64,000 bases of DNA from UBA12014 sp029248335 (GCA_029248335.1 JAQWJM010000127.1:6757-70756), one strand, 5' to 3'; counted from the first letter of the stretch, positions 16,304 to 25,403 are shown. Numbers and translations are program-made. The notes: generated by a model not told the origin, from the letters alone.

Positions 16304-17809
16304 ATGTCATCGAACCCGTTCCCTCGTCGTCCGATCATCGTCGCCATCGGGTCGCTCGCCTGCCTCGGAGCCCCCACCGCCGCGGATCTTCCGCCGTCCG
16401 GTGGGATCATGCCGCCCGAGCCCGTCGAAGGCGCGACCTTCGGCAATCGACTCGACCTCGAGGGCGAGTGGCTCGCGATCGGTGCCGATCGGGACGCCCA
16501 CATCGGCGAACCGGGGACCGTTCACGTCTATCGACGCGACGGGGACGACTGGAATCATCACCAGTCGCTCGTCGCACCGGACGCGGTCGCTGGAGACCAC
16601 TTCGGTCTTCCGGTGGTCATCCGGGAGGATGTGATGCTCGTGGGCGCTCCGGGAGACGACGATCTGGGCTTCTGGTCGGGTTCCGCCTACGTGTTCCGAC
16701 TGATGGACGAGACGTGGACCTACGAGGCGAAACTGCGACCTCCGGTCGCGGAGAATCCGAACGCGTTGTTCGGCCTTTCCATGTGTTTCGGGCGGTCCGC
16801 CGACGAGATCGTCGTCGGCGCCTATCTGGAATCGATCGAGAACGACGCGGAGGGCGGCGTCTGGATCTTCCATCGGGACGCGGGGGCATGGGTGGCGCGA
16901 CAGCGACTCGGGCTGCCCGGACCGCAGGTCGCCGCGTACTTCGGACGATCCGTCGCGGTCGAAGGCGATCTGCTCGCGATCGGCGCCTCGGGACTGGTCG
17001 GCGCGGTCGGATTCCGGCACGGCGGCGTGGCGCTGCATCGTCCCGTCGGGGATCTGTGGGTGCTCGACACGATGCTGATACCGGTCCAGCCGGAGCCCTA
17101 CCAGGTGTTCGGCGAGTGGCTCGATCTCGCCGGCGACACGCTCGTGGTCGGCGCCCCCTTCGAAGACGCGTTCGGGATCGACGCGGGTGCCGTGCACGCC
17201 TACCGGATCGTCGACGGCCAACCCTGGTTCGATCGACGAATCGGACCCGAGGGCGTCGACGGCGCCCGAGGCTTCGGGTTTCCCTGCGTGCTGTCCACCG
17301 ACGGAACCCGTCTCTACGCGGGGGCCTACGCCACCGACGTGGACGGCCACGTCGAGGCGGGAAGCGGATGGATCCTCGAACGCGACGACCTCGACTGGGG
17401 GCCCGCGGTCCGGCTGCGACCGGAGGAACCCGAGACGCAGGCCTTCTTCGGCATCGGCGCTGCGATCGACGCCGATCGGATCCTCGTTTCGGCACCCCGC
17501 GCCGACACCGACGGACTCGATGCCGGGGAGGTCTTCGACTTTCCATTGCCCGATTGCGACGGCAACGGTCGGATCGATGCGGCGGAGATCCTCGGGGGTG
17601 GGATCGGCGACAGCGACGGCGACGGCATCCCCGACGCATGCGAGCCGCTCGGCGGCGACTTCGACGGCGACGGCGTGGTCGACGGCGTCGACCTCGGTCG
17701 CTTCAACTCCCTCTGGGGAACCGACGGGAGCGACGGTGGTGATTTCAACGGCGACGGCATCGTCGACGGCGGCGACCTGGCGATCCTTCTGGGCAACTGG
17801 GCCCACTAG
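16304..17809 (+). CDS. Secreted FG-GAP beta-propeller protein with dockerin-like C-terminus
   Basis: The 501-residue product has a signal peptide (residues about 9-29, core IIVAIGSLACLGAPTA) and then about seven repeats built on F..R(L)DLEG.WLAIGA / G.V.VYR, the FG-GAP-like pattern of integrin-type propellers. Each repeat describes a blade with a small Ca-binding-like turn. The C-terminus carries Asp/Gly-rich Ca-binding repeats (DCDGNGRIDAAEI, DFDGDGVVDGVDLG, DFNGDGIVDGGDLA) ending in a short hydrophobic WG segment, the dockerin-like tail seen on many planctomycete exported proteins. I choose the ATG at 16304, with GGAG eight bases before; an upstream ATG at 16223 lacks this. Probable extracellular or surface protein; substrate unknown. 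Confidence 0.85.
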   Translation: MSSNPFPRRPIIVAIGSLACLGAPTAADLPPSGGIMPPEPVEGATFGNRLDLEGEWLAIGADRDAHIGEPGTVHVYRRDGDDWNHHQSLVAPDAVAGDHFGLPVVIREDVMLVGAPGDDDLGFWSGSAYVFRLMDETWTYEAKLRPPVAENPNALFGLSMCFGRSADEIVVGAYLESIENDAEGGVWIFHRDAGAWVARQRLGLPGPQVAAYFGRSVAVEGDLLAIGASGLVGAVGFRHGGVALHRPVGDLWVLDTMLIPVQPEPYQVFGEWLDLAGDTLVVGAPFEDAFGIDAGAVHAYRIVDGQPWFDRRIGPEGVDGARGFGFPCVLSTDGTRLYAGAYATDVDGHVEAGSGWILERDDLDWGPAVRLRPEEPETQAFFGIGAAIDADRILVSAPRADTDGLDAGEVFDFPLPDCDGNGRIDAAEILGGGIGDSDGDGIPDACEPLGGDFDGDGVVDGVDLGRFNSLWGTDGSDGGDFNGDGIVDGGDLAILLGNWAH

Positions 17810-17845
17810 GTCCCCCACCGTCGCGGCACCGGCGACCGATCGGCG

Positions 17846-18709
17846 TCACCGACTGTGGTCGTAGACGCCGTGTCCGGACTTGTCGCCGAGTCGACCCGCG
17901 GTGACCAGCTGCCGGAGCAGCGGGCACGGGAAGTACTTCTGGTCGCCGAGCTCCCGGTAGAGCACCATCATGATGTCGTGACAGACGTCGAGTCCGATGA
18001 AGTCGGCGAGCCGGAGCGGGCCCATCGGGAAGTTGCAGCCGAGCTTCATGATGTCGTCGATCGCCTCGGGCTCGGCGACGCCCTCCATCCACGCGAGGAA
18101 CGCCTCGTTGATCATCGGCATCAGGACGCGGTTCGAGACGAAGCCGGCGCGATCGTTGGCGGGGATCGGCGTCTTGCCCATCCGCTCGGCGAGGGCGACG
18201 GTCCGGGCGACGGTCTCGTCGCTCGTCGCGAGACCCTTGATGACCTCGACCAGCTTCATCACCGGGACCGGATTGAAGAAATGCATGCCGACCACGCGAT
18301 CCGCGGCATCGCCCGTGGCGGTCGCGATCCGCGTGATGGAGATCGAGCTGGTGTTCGTCGCGAGTACCGCGTGCTCCGGGAACGTCGCCCGCATCGACTG
18401 GAAGATCTTCGCCTTGACCTCGGGATTCTCGGTCGCCGCCTCGACGGCCCAGTCCGCCACCCCGGCGTCGGCCATGTCGCCGACGTAACTGATGCGGGCG
18501 AGCGCCGCGTCCATCTCCGCCTGCGTCATCCGTTCCTTCTGCACGTTCCGCCCGAGGACCTTGGCGTGGTACGCCTTGGCTCGATCGAGCTGGTCGGTCG
18601 AGACGTCGACCTGGAAGGCGTCGATGCCGCTGGTCGCGGCGATGAGGGCGATGCCGGAACCCATGGTTCCAGCGCCGATGACGGCGATGCTGTTGACTTC
18701 GTGGGACAT
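17846..18709 (-). CDS. 3-hydroxyacyl-CoA dehydrogenase (3-hydroxybutyryl-CoA type)
   Basis: Oxidises (S)-3-hydroxyacyl-CoA with NAD(P) or acts in the reverse direction. The 287-residue length is typical of short monofunctional 3-hydroxybutyryl-CoA dehydrogenases. It has the Rossmann motif VIGAGTMGSGIA (residues about 10-21), the TNTSSISI substrate loop, the catalytic His in GMHFFNPVPVMKLVEVI and the DRAGFVSNRV helix, then the C-terminal dimer domain. The ATG at 18709 follows GAGG. The gene is convergent with the FG-GAP gene and has no operon partner. With the mutase, citrate synthase and PrpB-like enzymes nearby it fits short-chain acyl-CoA metabolism. Confidence 0.93.
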   Translation of the reverse strand: MSHEVNSIAVIGAGTMGSGIALIAATSGIDAFQVDVSTDQLDRAKAYHAKVLGRNVQKERMTQAEMDAALARISYVGDMADAGVADWAVEAATENPEVKAKIFQSMRATFPEHAVLATNTSSISITRIATATGDAADRVVGMHFFNPVPVMKLVEVIKGLATSDETVARTVALAERMGKTPIPANDRAGFVSNRVLMPMINEAFLAWMEGVAEPEAIDDIMKLGCNFPMGPLRLADFIGLDVCHDIMMVLYRELGDQKYFPCPLLRQLVTAGRLGDKSGHGVYDHSR

Positions 18710-19159
18710 GACGACCTCGGAGTTTCGGTTCAGTGATCGGGGTCGAGGATGGTAGCCGGACCGGCGGTTTCCGTCCCCGAACCCGCCTTCAGTGGAAATT
18801 TGGGCAATCTGGGGATTTTGCGTTGTCATTTTCAACGCCCCGCCAGTAATTTCCAGCGAACGGGATCGCCGGGAGCCTCCGCCGTCATCAACGACGGGCC
18901 CGCCGCCCCCGGGGTTCTCGGGGAACCACATGTCCAGAAACGGCGGATCGCCGACAGACATGACCGACCAGCCTGCGAGGTGTTTCCGTCATCGGGAATC
19001 CCGCGGAACGACGTCGACTCCCCGGACGACCGACCACTTCACGCCCCTGCGACCCCGAGCCACCTTCGGGCCGACCGTTCTCGAAGGACGGCCCATCCTC
19101 CAACGTCCCCACCCCGAGTCGAAGGCCTCCGCCTTCACTCGCACTTCCGGAGCCGGACC
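18710..19159. other. Divergent intergenic region with nested inverted repeats
   Basis: 450 bases between the divergent dehydrogenase and subtilase genes; promoters of both must lie here. An AT-rich island at 18790-18856 holds two nested inverted repeats: an outer pair TGGAAATT (18793-18800) with AATTTCCA (18848-18855), and an inner pair GCGTTG (18820-18825) with CAACGC (18833-18838). This could be an operator or a structured leader. The rest, to 19159, looks like non-coding spacer; frames that cross it lack conserved features. Confidence 0.5.
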
Positions 19160-22100
19160 ATGAAGACCACCGTCAGTTCGATCCTCGCCATCGGCGTCTG
19201 CACCGCGACCATCGCGGCCATTCCACCGACCACACCGACCCGTGAGGCGCCCCCACGCATCGCCGTCGCACCGAATGCCGACGCCCCGGCGGATCTGGTC
19301 GTGCCGGACCAGCTGGTGATCGAATTCCGGCGGCCCGGAACTCGCGCGATCGCCGCGAGCCGCGCGGACGGTGGCATGCTTCGAGACGCTTCTCCCGAGA
19401 CCGCCACCCTGCTGGAGCTGATCGGGTCGCAGGCGATCCGACCCCAGTTCCCCAACGCGCCGGTGGCGCCGAAGGACGGACGCCCCGACCTCTCCAACCA
19501 CCACGTGGTCCGGATCGACCCCGCCGTCGTTCCCGGGGGACTCGAAGGCGCGCTCGCCCTCGCCCTCGCCCATCCGCTGGTGCGGAACGCGGAGTTGATC
19601 GGCGTTCACCCGGTGCACGCGACGACCAACGATCCCTACCTCGCGAACTGCTGGCATCTCTCGCAGTCCAATGATGCCGACGTCGACGCGCCCGAGGCGT
19701 GGGACGTGCAGACCGGCGATCCCTCGATCGTGGTCGCGGTGCTGGACACCGGTGTCCAGTGGTACCACGCGGACCTGGCGGGCCCCGCCGCCGACGCATC
19801 GAATCTCGGATCCGCGAACGGCAACATGTGGCGCAATCAGGCCGAGGCGAACGGAACGCCCGGCGTCGACGACGACGGCAACGGTTTCGTGGACGACATC
19901 GTCGGCTACGACTTCATCACGAGTCCCCTGTACGGCTTCGGCTGCTGGCCGGGCGAGGACTGCAGCGGCGCCGACAACGACCCTCGAGACTTCAACGGGC
20001 ACGGAACCCACTGTGCCGGCATCGTCGGCGCCATGAACAACAACGGGACCGGCGTCGCGAGCCCCGCGGGCGGCTTCGGAAACGGCAGCCCCTCCACGAC
20101 CGGCAACGGCGTCCGGGTCATGGCCCTGAAGATGGGGCACTCTTCGAACTACAACGGATCCGAAGCCGGTTTCGTCGGGATGGCGGCCGCCGCCGAGGCG
20201 TTCTACTACGCCGCCCAGAACGGCGCGAAGATCGCGAGCTGCAGCTGGGGGAGTTCGAACAGCGGCGGCCTCGCCGCGGCGATCGACTACTTCATCGCGT
20301 CGGGCGGGCTCGTCCTCGTGGCCGCCGGCAACAGCAACAACACCAGCCAGGGCTACGTCAACTCCAGAAGCGACTGCTACTCCGTCGGGGCCCTCGACAC
20401 CGATGATTCCAAGGCGTCCTTCTCGAGCTACGGATCCTGGGTGGACATCAGCGCTCCCGGCGTGAGCATCCTCGCCACCTACCACGACAGCAACTCGCCG
20501 AACGCGGACGGCTACGCGTACCTGAGCGGCACCTCGATGGCGACGCCTCTCGTCGCAAGCGTCGCAGCGCTCGCCTGGTCACAGGCCCCCACCGCGACCG
20601 CGGCCGAGGTCTGGGCCGCGATTCGCGACTCCGCGGACCCCATCTCCTCGTTCAGTGGTCAGATGGGATCCGGTCGCGTGAACGCGGCCAACGCCCTCGC
20701 CGCGATCTCGGGTGGTGGTGGCGGTGGTGGCGGTGGTGGCGGCGGCGGTGGAACGCCGTGCGAGAATGCCACTGCGATCGCGGCTGGAACGACCACCTTC
20801 AGCACCACGGCCGGCACCGGCAACGTGGCACCCGCCGGATGTGGTTCGATCTACGACGTGAACTGGTACGCGTTCACGGCCTCCGCCACGGGCACCCACA
20901 CCCTCTCGACCTGCAATGCGGCGAACTTCGACACGAAGCTGGCGGTGTTCGGATCGTGTGACGTGGGCTCGGTGATCGCCTGCAACGACGATGCCTCCGG
21001 ATGTTCCGGGTACACCTCCGCACTCGACTTCGAGGGCGTCGCCGGTGAGACGTACGTGATCGCCCTCGGCGGCTACAGCAGCGGAGGCACCGGAAGCGGA
21101 TCGCTCGCGCTCACGGAACCCGATGGCGGTGGTGGCGGCGGCGGTGGAGGTGATGAAGACCCCTGCGACGACGCCATCGCGGTGACGATCGGAGACACCG
21201 GCTTCGGCACCACCATCGGCAGCGGCGATTTCTCCAACGACGCATGCGGGTCGATCTACAACGCCAACTGGTACCGCTTCACCGCCACGGTCGACGGGGC
21301 CCACACCGTCTCCACCTGCGGCGCCGCGGACTTCGACACGAAGATCGCGGTCGTGGCGAGCTGTGACGACGTCACGGGCATCGCCTGCAACGACGACGGT
21401 CCGGACTGCGCCGGCATGACCTCGAGCCTCAGCTTCGACGCCACCGCGGGCGTTGAATACATCGTGGTGGTCGGCGCCTACGCCTCCGACGCCGCCGGAT
21501 CCGGAACGCTCTCCATCACCGAACCGGATGACGGTGGTGGTGGAGGTGGTGGCGACGGCGAGGTGGTGCTCCTCGCCATCCAGGGGAATCCCAGCTTCGA
21601 CTTCGGCGTGGCCCGCGACGAGGACGTCGTCGCGATCGACCTCACCACCAACGAAGCCGTGCTCTGGTTCGACGGAAGCGACGTCGGACTGGGCGGGTTC
21701 CGGATCAGTGCGCTCGACCGTCTCGACGACGGCGACCTGCTCCTCTCCTTCACCGCCGGTGGAACCGTCGGCGGCGTGACCTTCGACGACTCCGACATCG
21801 TCCGGTTCACGCCGAGCCAGCTCGGTGCGGCCACGGCGGGCACGTTCTCGCTCTGGTTCGATGGAAGCGACGTCGCCCTCACCACCAACGGCGAGGACAT
21901 CGACGGCCTCGACGTCCTCGACGACGGCACGATCATCCTCTCGACGCAGGGCGGACACCGGATCGGATCCGTTCGTGGCAACGACGAGGACCTCGTGGCA
22001 TTCACGCCATCATCGCTCGGTGCGACGACCAGTGGCACCTTCGCGAAGTACTTCGATGGAAGCGACGTCGGCCTGGCCACCTCCAGCGCCGAGGATCTCG

Positions 22101-22315
22101 ACGCGGTCTCGATCAACGAATCGCTCGGAATCATCTCCCTGTCGACCCGCGGCTCGTTCGCGGTGACGGGACTGAGCGGTGCGGACGAAGATCTCTTCGA
22201 CTTCACGCCGTCCACGCTCGGTTCGTCCACCAGCGGCTCGTTCGCCGCGTTCGTCATCGGAAGCGTCGTTGGAATCCCCTCGGGCGACGACATCATCGGT
22301 GCGTGCGAGTTCTGA
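19160..22315 (+). CDS. Large secreted subtilase with two PPC-like domains and poly-glycine linkers
   Basis: Extracellular serine protease of family S8 (1051 residues). A signal peptide (residues 1-21) and propeptide are followed by the catalytic domain with Asp196 (VAVLDTG), His281 (GHGTHCAG) and Ser459 (GTSMATP), all intact. A run of about 14 glycines (near 518-533) leads to two related beta-sandwich modules of about 120 residues (cores FSTTAGTGNVAPAGC and FGTTIGSGDFSNDAC), each with conserved Cys and resembling PPC pre-peptidase C-terminal domains. They are joined by further Gly runs. The last 250 residues hold four repeats around LWFDGSDVGL and FTPSxLGxxTxGTF, a motif I cannot name. The ATG at 19160 has CGGAG nine bases upstream. 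Probably degrades environmental protein. Confidence 0.92.
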   Translation: MKTTVSSILAIGVCTATIAAIPPTTPTREAPPRIAVAPNADAPADLVVPDQLVIEFRRPGTRAIAASRADGGMLRDASPETATLLELIGSQAIRPQFPNAPVAPKDGRPDLSNHHVVRIDPAVVPGGLEGALALALAHPLVRNAELIGVHPVHATTNDPYLANCWHLSQSNDADVDAPEAWDVQTGDPSIVVAVLDTGVQWYHADLAGPAADASNLGSANGNMWRNQAEANGTPGVDDDGNGFVDDIVGYDFITSPLYGFGCWPGEDCSGADNDPRDFNGHGTHCAGIVGAMNNNGTGVASPAGGFGNGSPSTTGNGVRVMALKMGHSSNYNGSEAGFVGMAAAAEAFYYAAQNGAKIASCSWGSSNSGGLAAAIDYFIASGGLVLVAAGNSNNTSQGYVNSRSDCYSVGALDTDDSKASFSSYGSWVDISAPGVSILATYHDSNSPNADGYAYLSGTSMATPLVASVAALAWSQAPTATAAEVWAAIRDSADPISSFSGQMGSGRVNAANALAAISGGGGGGGGGGGGGGTPCENATAIAAGTTTFSTTAGTGNVAPAGCGSIYDVNWYAFTASATGTHTLSTCNAANFDTKLAVFGSCDVGSVIACNDDASGCSGYTSALDFEGVAGETYVIALGGYSSGGTGSGSLALTEPDGGGGGGGGGDEDPCDDAIAVTIGDTGFGTTIGSGDFSNDACGSIYNANWYRFTATVDGAHTVSTCGAADFDTKIAVVASCDDVTGIACNDDGPDCAGMTSSLSFDATAGVEYIVVVGAYASDAAGSGTLSITEPDDGGGGGGGDGEVVLLAIQGNPSFDFGVARDEDVVAIDLTTNEAVLWFDGSDVGLGGFRISALDRLDDGDLLLSFTAGGTVGGVTFDDSDIVRFTPSQLGAATAGTFSLWFDGSDVALTTNGEDIDGLDVLDDGTIILSTQGGHRIGSVRGNDEDLVAFTPSSLGATTSGTFAKYFDGSDVGLATSSAEDLDAVSINESLGIISLSTRGSFAVTGLSGADEDLFDFTPSTLGSSTSGSFAAFVIGSVVGIPSGDDIIGACEF

Positions 22316-22343
22316 TCCGCTGCACCGGTTCGTCCACGAAGAA

Positions 22344-22375
22344 GGGGCCGTCCGATCATGCGATCGGGCGGCCCC
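22344..22375. terminator. Bidirectional terminator between subtilase and citrate synthase
   Basis: A 14-bp stem (GGGGCCGTCCGATC against GATCGGGCGGCCCC, with one G-U pair) closes an ATGC loop between two convergent stop codons. The T-runs are weak, but position and symmetry fit a shared terminator. Confidence 0.7.
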
Positions 22376-22408
22376 TGTCCGTGGTTCGAGCGGGTGAACG
22401 GCGTTCGG

Positions 22409-23545
22409 TCAGCCGTTCCATTCCATCAGTTCCGGACCCGCGTATTCCGCGAGCGGACGGATGATCCGGTTGTTCGCGTGCTGTTCCATGATGTGGGCGC
22501 ACCAGCCGGTGATGCGGCTCGCGACGAAGATCGGCGTGTACTGCGGGACGGGGATGCCCATCGCGAAGTAGGTCATGCCGCACGGGAAGTCGACGTTCGG
22601 GTGGATGTTCTTCTGGTCGAGCATGATGCCCTGCACCGCGTCGCCGAGATCGAACCACTTCCCGGCGTCGGCGTTCTCCTCGGCCGCGTAGCGGAGGCCC
22701 CAGTCACGAAGGATTCCGGCCCGGTGGTCGCCGTTCTTGTAGACGCGATGCCCGAATCCCATCAGCTTCCGCTTCTCGGTGAAGGCCCGCTCCATCCAGG
22801 CGTCGACCGTCATGGAGCCGTCCTCGGTGTCCTTCATGATGTCCGCGAGCATGGCCATCGCGGCTTCGTTCGCGCCGCCGTGGAGGTTGCCCTTGAGCGC
22901 TCCCACGCCACCACAGACCGCCGAGTGCAGGTCGCTGTTGGTCGAGGCGATGACCCGGCAGGTGAAGGTCGAAGCGTTGAAGTCGTGCTCCGCGTACAGG
23001 ATGAGGGACACGTCCATCACCTTGGCCGCGATCTCGCCGGGCTTCTCACCGGTCATGCACCAGAGCAGGTTCGCCGCATGGTCGAGCGACGGATCGGGTG
23101 CGACCGGCGGCTTGCCCTCGAGCGCCCGCTGGTGGATGCCGATGCACACCGGAATCGTGGCGAGCAGTCGCATCGACTTCCGGAGTTCGGCTTCGGGACC
23201 GTTGTCCTCGCAGTCCGGATCGAGATGACCGAGCAGGCTGATGGCGGTCCGCACCACGCTCATCGGGTGGGCGTCGGGGCTTTCTCCGGCGATCTTCGTG
23301 ATCGCGGCCGCGACCGAATCCGGCACCACCCGCATCGCGACGAGGTCCTTCTTGAAGGTCGCCAGCTCCTCGGCGGTCGGCTTGTGGCCGACCAGCAGCA
23401 GGAAGGAGACCTCCTCGAAGGTCGCGTTCGCGGCGAGATCCGCGATCTCGTAGCCCCGATAGATCAACTGCGTCTGGTTGACCGAGCAGATCCCGGTCTC
23501 CCCGATGGTCTGGCCGGCGAGGCCGCGGGTGTCGGTGGAACTCAC
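22409..23545 (-). CDS. Citrate synthase / 2-methylcitrate synthase
   Basis: Condenses acetyl-CoA (or propionyl-CoA) with oxaloacetate. The 378-residue length and N-terminus (GETGICSV ... LIYRGYEIADLA) are those of the short citrate/2-methylcitrate synthase group. Active-site parts are present: YAEHDFNASTFTCR (first catalytic His), LHGGANEAAM, GFGHRVYKNGDHR (second catalytic His) and, near the end, the Asp-bearing VDFPCGMTYFAMGIP segment. I choose the GTG at 23545 with AAAGGA six to seven bases upstream; a TTG five codons earlier is the alternative. The PrpB-like gene 1 kb away raises the 2-methylcitrate option (prpC), but sequence alone does not separate the two. Confidence 0.92.
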   Translation of the reverse strand: MSSTDTRGLAGQTIGETGICSVNQTQLIYRGYEIADLAANATFEEVSFLLLVGHKPTAEELATFKKDLVAMRVVPDSVAAAITKIAGESPDAHPMSVVRTAISLLGHLDPDCEDNGPEAELRKSMRLLATIPVCIGIHQRALEGKPPVAPDPSLDHAANLLWCMTGEKPGEIAAKVMDVSLILYAEHDFNASTFTCRVIASTNSDLHSAVCGGVGALKGNLHGGANEAAMAMLADIMKDTEDGSMTVDAWMERAFTEKRKLMGFGHRVYKNGDHRAGILRDWGLRYAAEENADAGKWFDLGDAVQGIMLDQKNIHPNVDFPCGMTYFAMGIPVPQYTPIFVASRITGWCAHIMEQHANNRIIRPLAEYAGPELMEWNG

Positions 23546-23700
23546 GTTGGGTCCTTTCAAGGAGGGAAGCCCGTTCGGCGGTCGCCGAATCCGGGCCGGT
23601 CATCCTAGCGATCCCGAAACTCGACGACCGGAATACGCACCCATCACGACTTCTCCACCACCGACGGCGCTCCGGACGGCCCGAACCGTAGACTGCGGGC

Positions 23701-24390
23701 ATGAAAGCCTCTCGAAAACGGACTGCGCGACCGATCCGGTCGATCCTGCTGCTCACCCTGCTGACCCTCCCGCTGCCCGCCGGATGCAACGGAACCGAGA
23801 CATCGTCGGTGGCGGCCCCGATCCGAATGTCGAAGGGCGTGGAACAGGTCCGGTCGTGGCTGTGCGGCCGCTTCGAGACCGACATGCCCGCGAGCGGGAT
23901 CTCGGAGAGCCTTCGGATCGGATGGAACGCCTGCCCGATCTGGCCGGACCGCGAGGATGGACGGTGGCTCTACGCCGAACGAACGACGGTCGGTGCCACG
24001 AGCCGAACGGATGAACGTCACATCCACCGGGTCCGCAACGATGCCCAGGGCGCCCTGCTCGTCGAAGTGTTCTCGTTCCTGCCCGATGCCATGCCTCCCG
24101 CCGGAGCCTGGCGGACGCCCGACTTCTTCAACCGCATCGACCCGGCCCTGCTCGTCCCCCGCGAAGGCTGCGCGATCCACCTCGTCGCCGAACGCGAGGG
24201 CTACGCCGGCGAGACCCGTGGCACCGGTTGCGACCGGAGCGCAGACGGCACGACCCACCGCCTTCTGCGGATGTCGATCACCTCCGACTCGATCACACTC
24301 GCGGATCGACTCGTCGATGCGGCCGGCAAGCCGGTCTCGAATGCCGAAACGGCCCCCACCATGCTCCGCCGGATCACGGCGACGAACTGA
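23701..24390 (+). CDS. CpeT/CpcT-like lipoprotein
   Basis: The 229-residue product has a lipoprotein signal (LPLPAGC, Cys29). Its body matches the CpcT/CpeT fold in order: QVRSWLCGRFET, WNACPIWPDREDGRWLYAER, HIHRVR, LLVEVFSF, LVPREGCAIHLVAER.GYAGET and GCDRSADGTTHRLLRMSIT. In cyanobacteria these proteins attach bilin chromophores to phycobiliproteins; homologues in non-photosynthetic bacteria have no known function. This one would sit outside the cytoplasm, so it is unlikely to be a phycobilin lyase. It lies alone between the divergent citrate synthase and convergent PrpB-like genes. Confidence 0.7.
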   Translation: MKASRKRTARPIRSILLLTLLTLPLPAGCNGTETSSVAAPIRMSKGVEQVRSWLCGRFETDMPASGISESLRIGWNACPIWPDREDGRWLYAERTTVGATSRTDERHIHRVRNDAQGALLVEVFSFLPDAMPPAGAWRTPDFFNRIDPALLVPREGCAIHLVAEREGYAGETRGTGCDRSADGTTHRLLRMSITSDSITLADRLVDAAGKPVSNAETAPTMLRRITATN

Positions 24391-24477
24391 TTCGAGGATC
24401 GTGGCGCGTGCTGCATCCACCGGGCGCTCACGCGGCGCGGAGACGGCGCACCGAGATTCGAGCGCCGGATCGAAGAC

Positions 24478-24519
24478 GAGGCTTCAAGCAAGAGGCTTCA
24501 AGCGCGGGGGTTCAGGCGG
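24478..24519. repeat. Three tandem 14-bp units between cpeT-like and prpB-like genes
   Basis: Two near-identical 14-mers (GAGGCTTCAAGCAA, GAGGCTTCAAGCGC) are followed by a decayed third (GGGGGTTCAGGCGG). The array is in the 149-base gap between convergent stop codons and looks like a small minisatellite. Confidence 0.65.
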
Positions 24520-24539
24520 CGGGCGCCAGGCCACTTACT

Positions 24540-25403
24540 TCAACCGCGACCGCCCGGAAACCGCCATTCCTCGCCGGGCACGTAGTCGAGCAGGCCGTAG
24601 AGTTCCTTGCGGGTCTGCATTCGCTCGAGCATCGGTTCGACGGATCCGGCGTCACGGAGTTCGCGGAGGCCGCGGACCACTTCGCCCATCGCCAGCCGCA
24701 TCATGCTCAGCGGATAGATCACCATCCGGTACCCGAGTTCGCCGAATCGAGCCGCGGGGATGATCGGGGTCTTGCCGAACTCCGTCATGTTCGCGAGCAG
24801 CAGGCCCGGCGAGCCCTCGGCGAAGGCCGCGAATTCAGCCTCCGTCTGCAACCCCTCGGGAAAGATCGCGTCCGCGCCCGCGGCCCGGTAGCGGTTCGCG
24901 CGATCGATCGCGTCCTCGATCCCGGTGACGTGCCGGGCGTCGGTTCTCGCGATGATCATGAAGTCGGGGCTTCGTCGAGCAGCCACCATCTCGGTGATCT
25001 TCTCGGCGAACTCCTCGGCGGGAACGAGTTCCTTGCCATCGAGGTGACCACATCGTTTCGGGAAGACCTGGTCCTCCACGTGCAGGGCGGCCGCGCCGGC
25101 CCGCTCGTACTCGACGACGGTGCGGACCGCACATTCCACTTCGCCGTACCCGGTGTCCGCATCCGCGATCACCGGAATGCCCGACGCGTCCGCGATCTCC
25201 CGAATGGTCCTCGCGACCTCGGTCAGCGTGAGCAGGCCGATGTCCGGCGTCCCGGCGACGTTCGCCGTCGCACCACCGGAGATGTAGCAGGCGCCGAACC
25301 CCGCCTCGCGGACCGCGATCGAAACCAGCGCGTTGAACGCACCAGGGATCATGACGACGTCTTCTTCGACGAGAGCCCGAAGACGGGCGCCGGGATGCTG
25401 CAT
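24540..25403 (-). CDS. prpB: Methylisocitrate lyase-like enzyme (isocitrate lyase / PEP mutase family)
   Basis: Probably splits 2-methylisocitrate to pyruvate and succinate, or a related carboxylic acid. The 287-residue TIM barrel carries the PrpB-type active loop KRCGHLDGK with catalytic Cys, metal ligands in IADADTGYGE, the HVEDQVFPKRCGH run and ARTDA. The start ISGGATANVAG is also typical. The length fits PrpB (about 290) rather than isocitrate lyase. I choose the ATG at 25403 because TGGAG lies seven bases upstream; an earlier ATG at 25424 lacks a site. It lies 104 bases after the kinase gene, on the same strand. Other lyases of this family (oxaloacetate decarboxylase, 2,3-dimethylmalate lyase) remain possible. 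Confidence 0.82.
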   Translation of the reverse strand: MQHPGARLRALVEEDVVMIPGAFNALVSIAVREAGFGACYISGGATANVAGTPDIGLLTLTEVARTIREIADASGIPVIADADTGYGEVECAVRTVVEYERAGAAALHVEDQVFPKRCGHLDGKELVPAEEFAEKITEMVAARRSPDFMIIARTDARHVTGIEDAIDRANRYRAAGADAIFPEGLQTEAEFAAFAEGSPGLLLANMTEFGKTPIIPAARFGELGYRMVIYPLSMMRLAMGEVVRGLRELRDAGSVEPMLERMQTRKELYGLLDYVPGEEWRFPGGRG

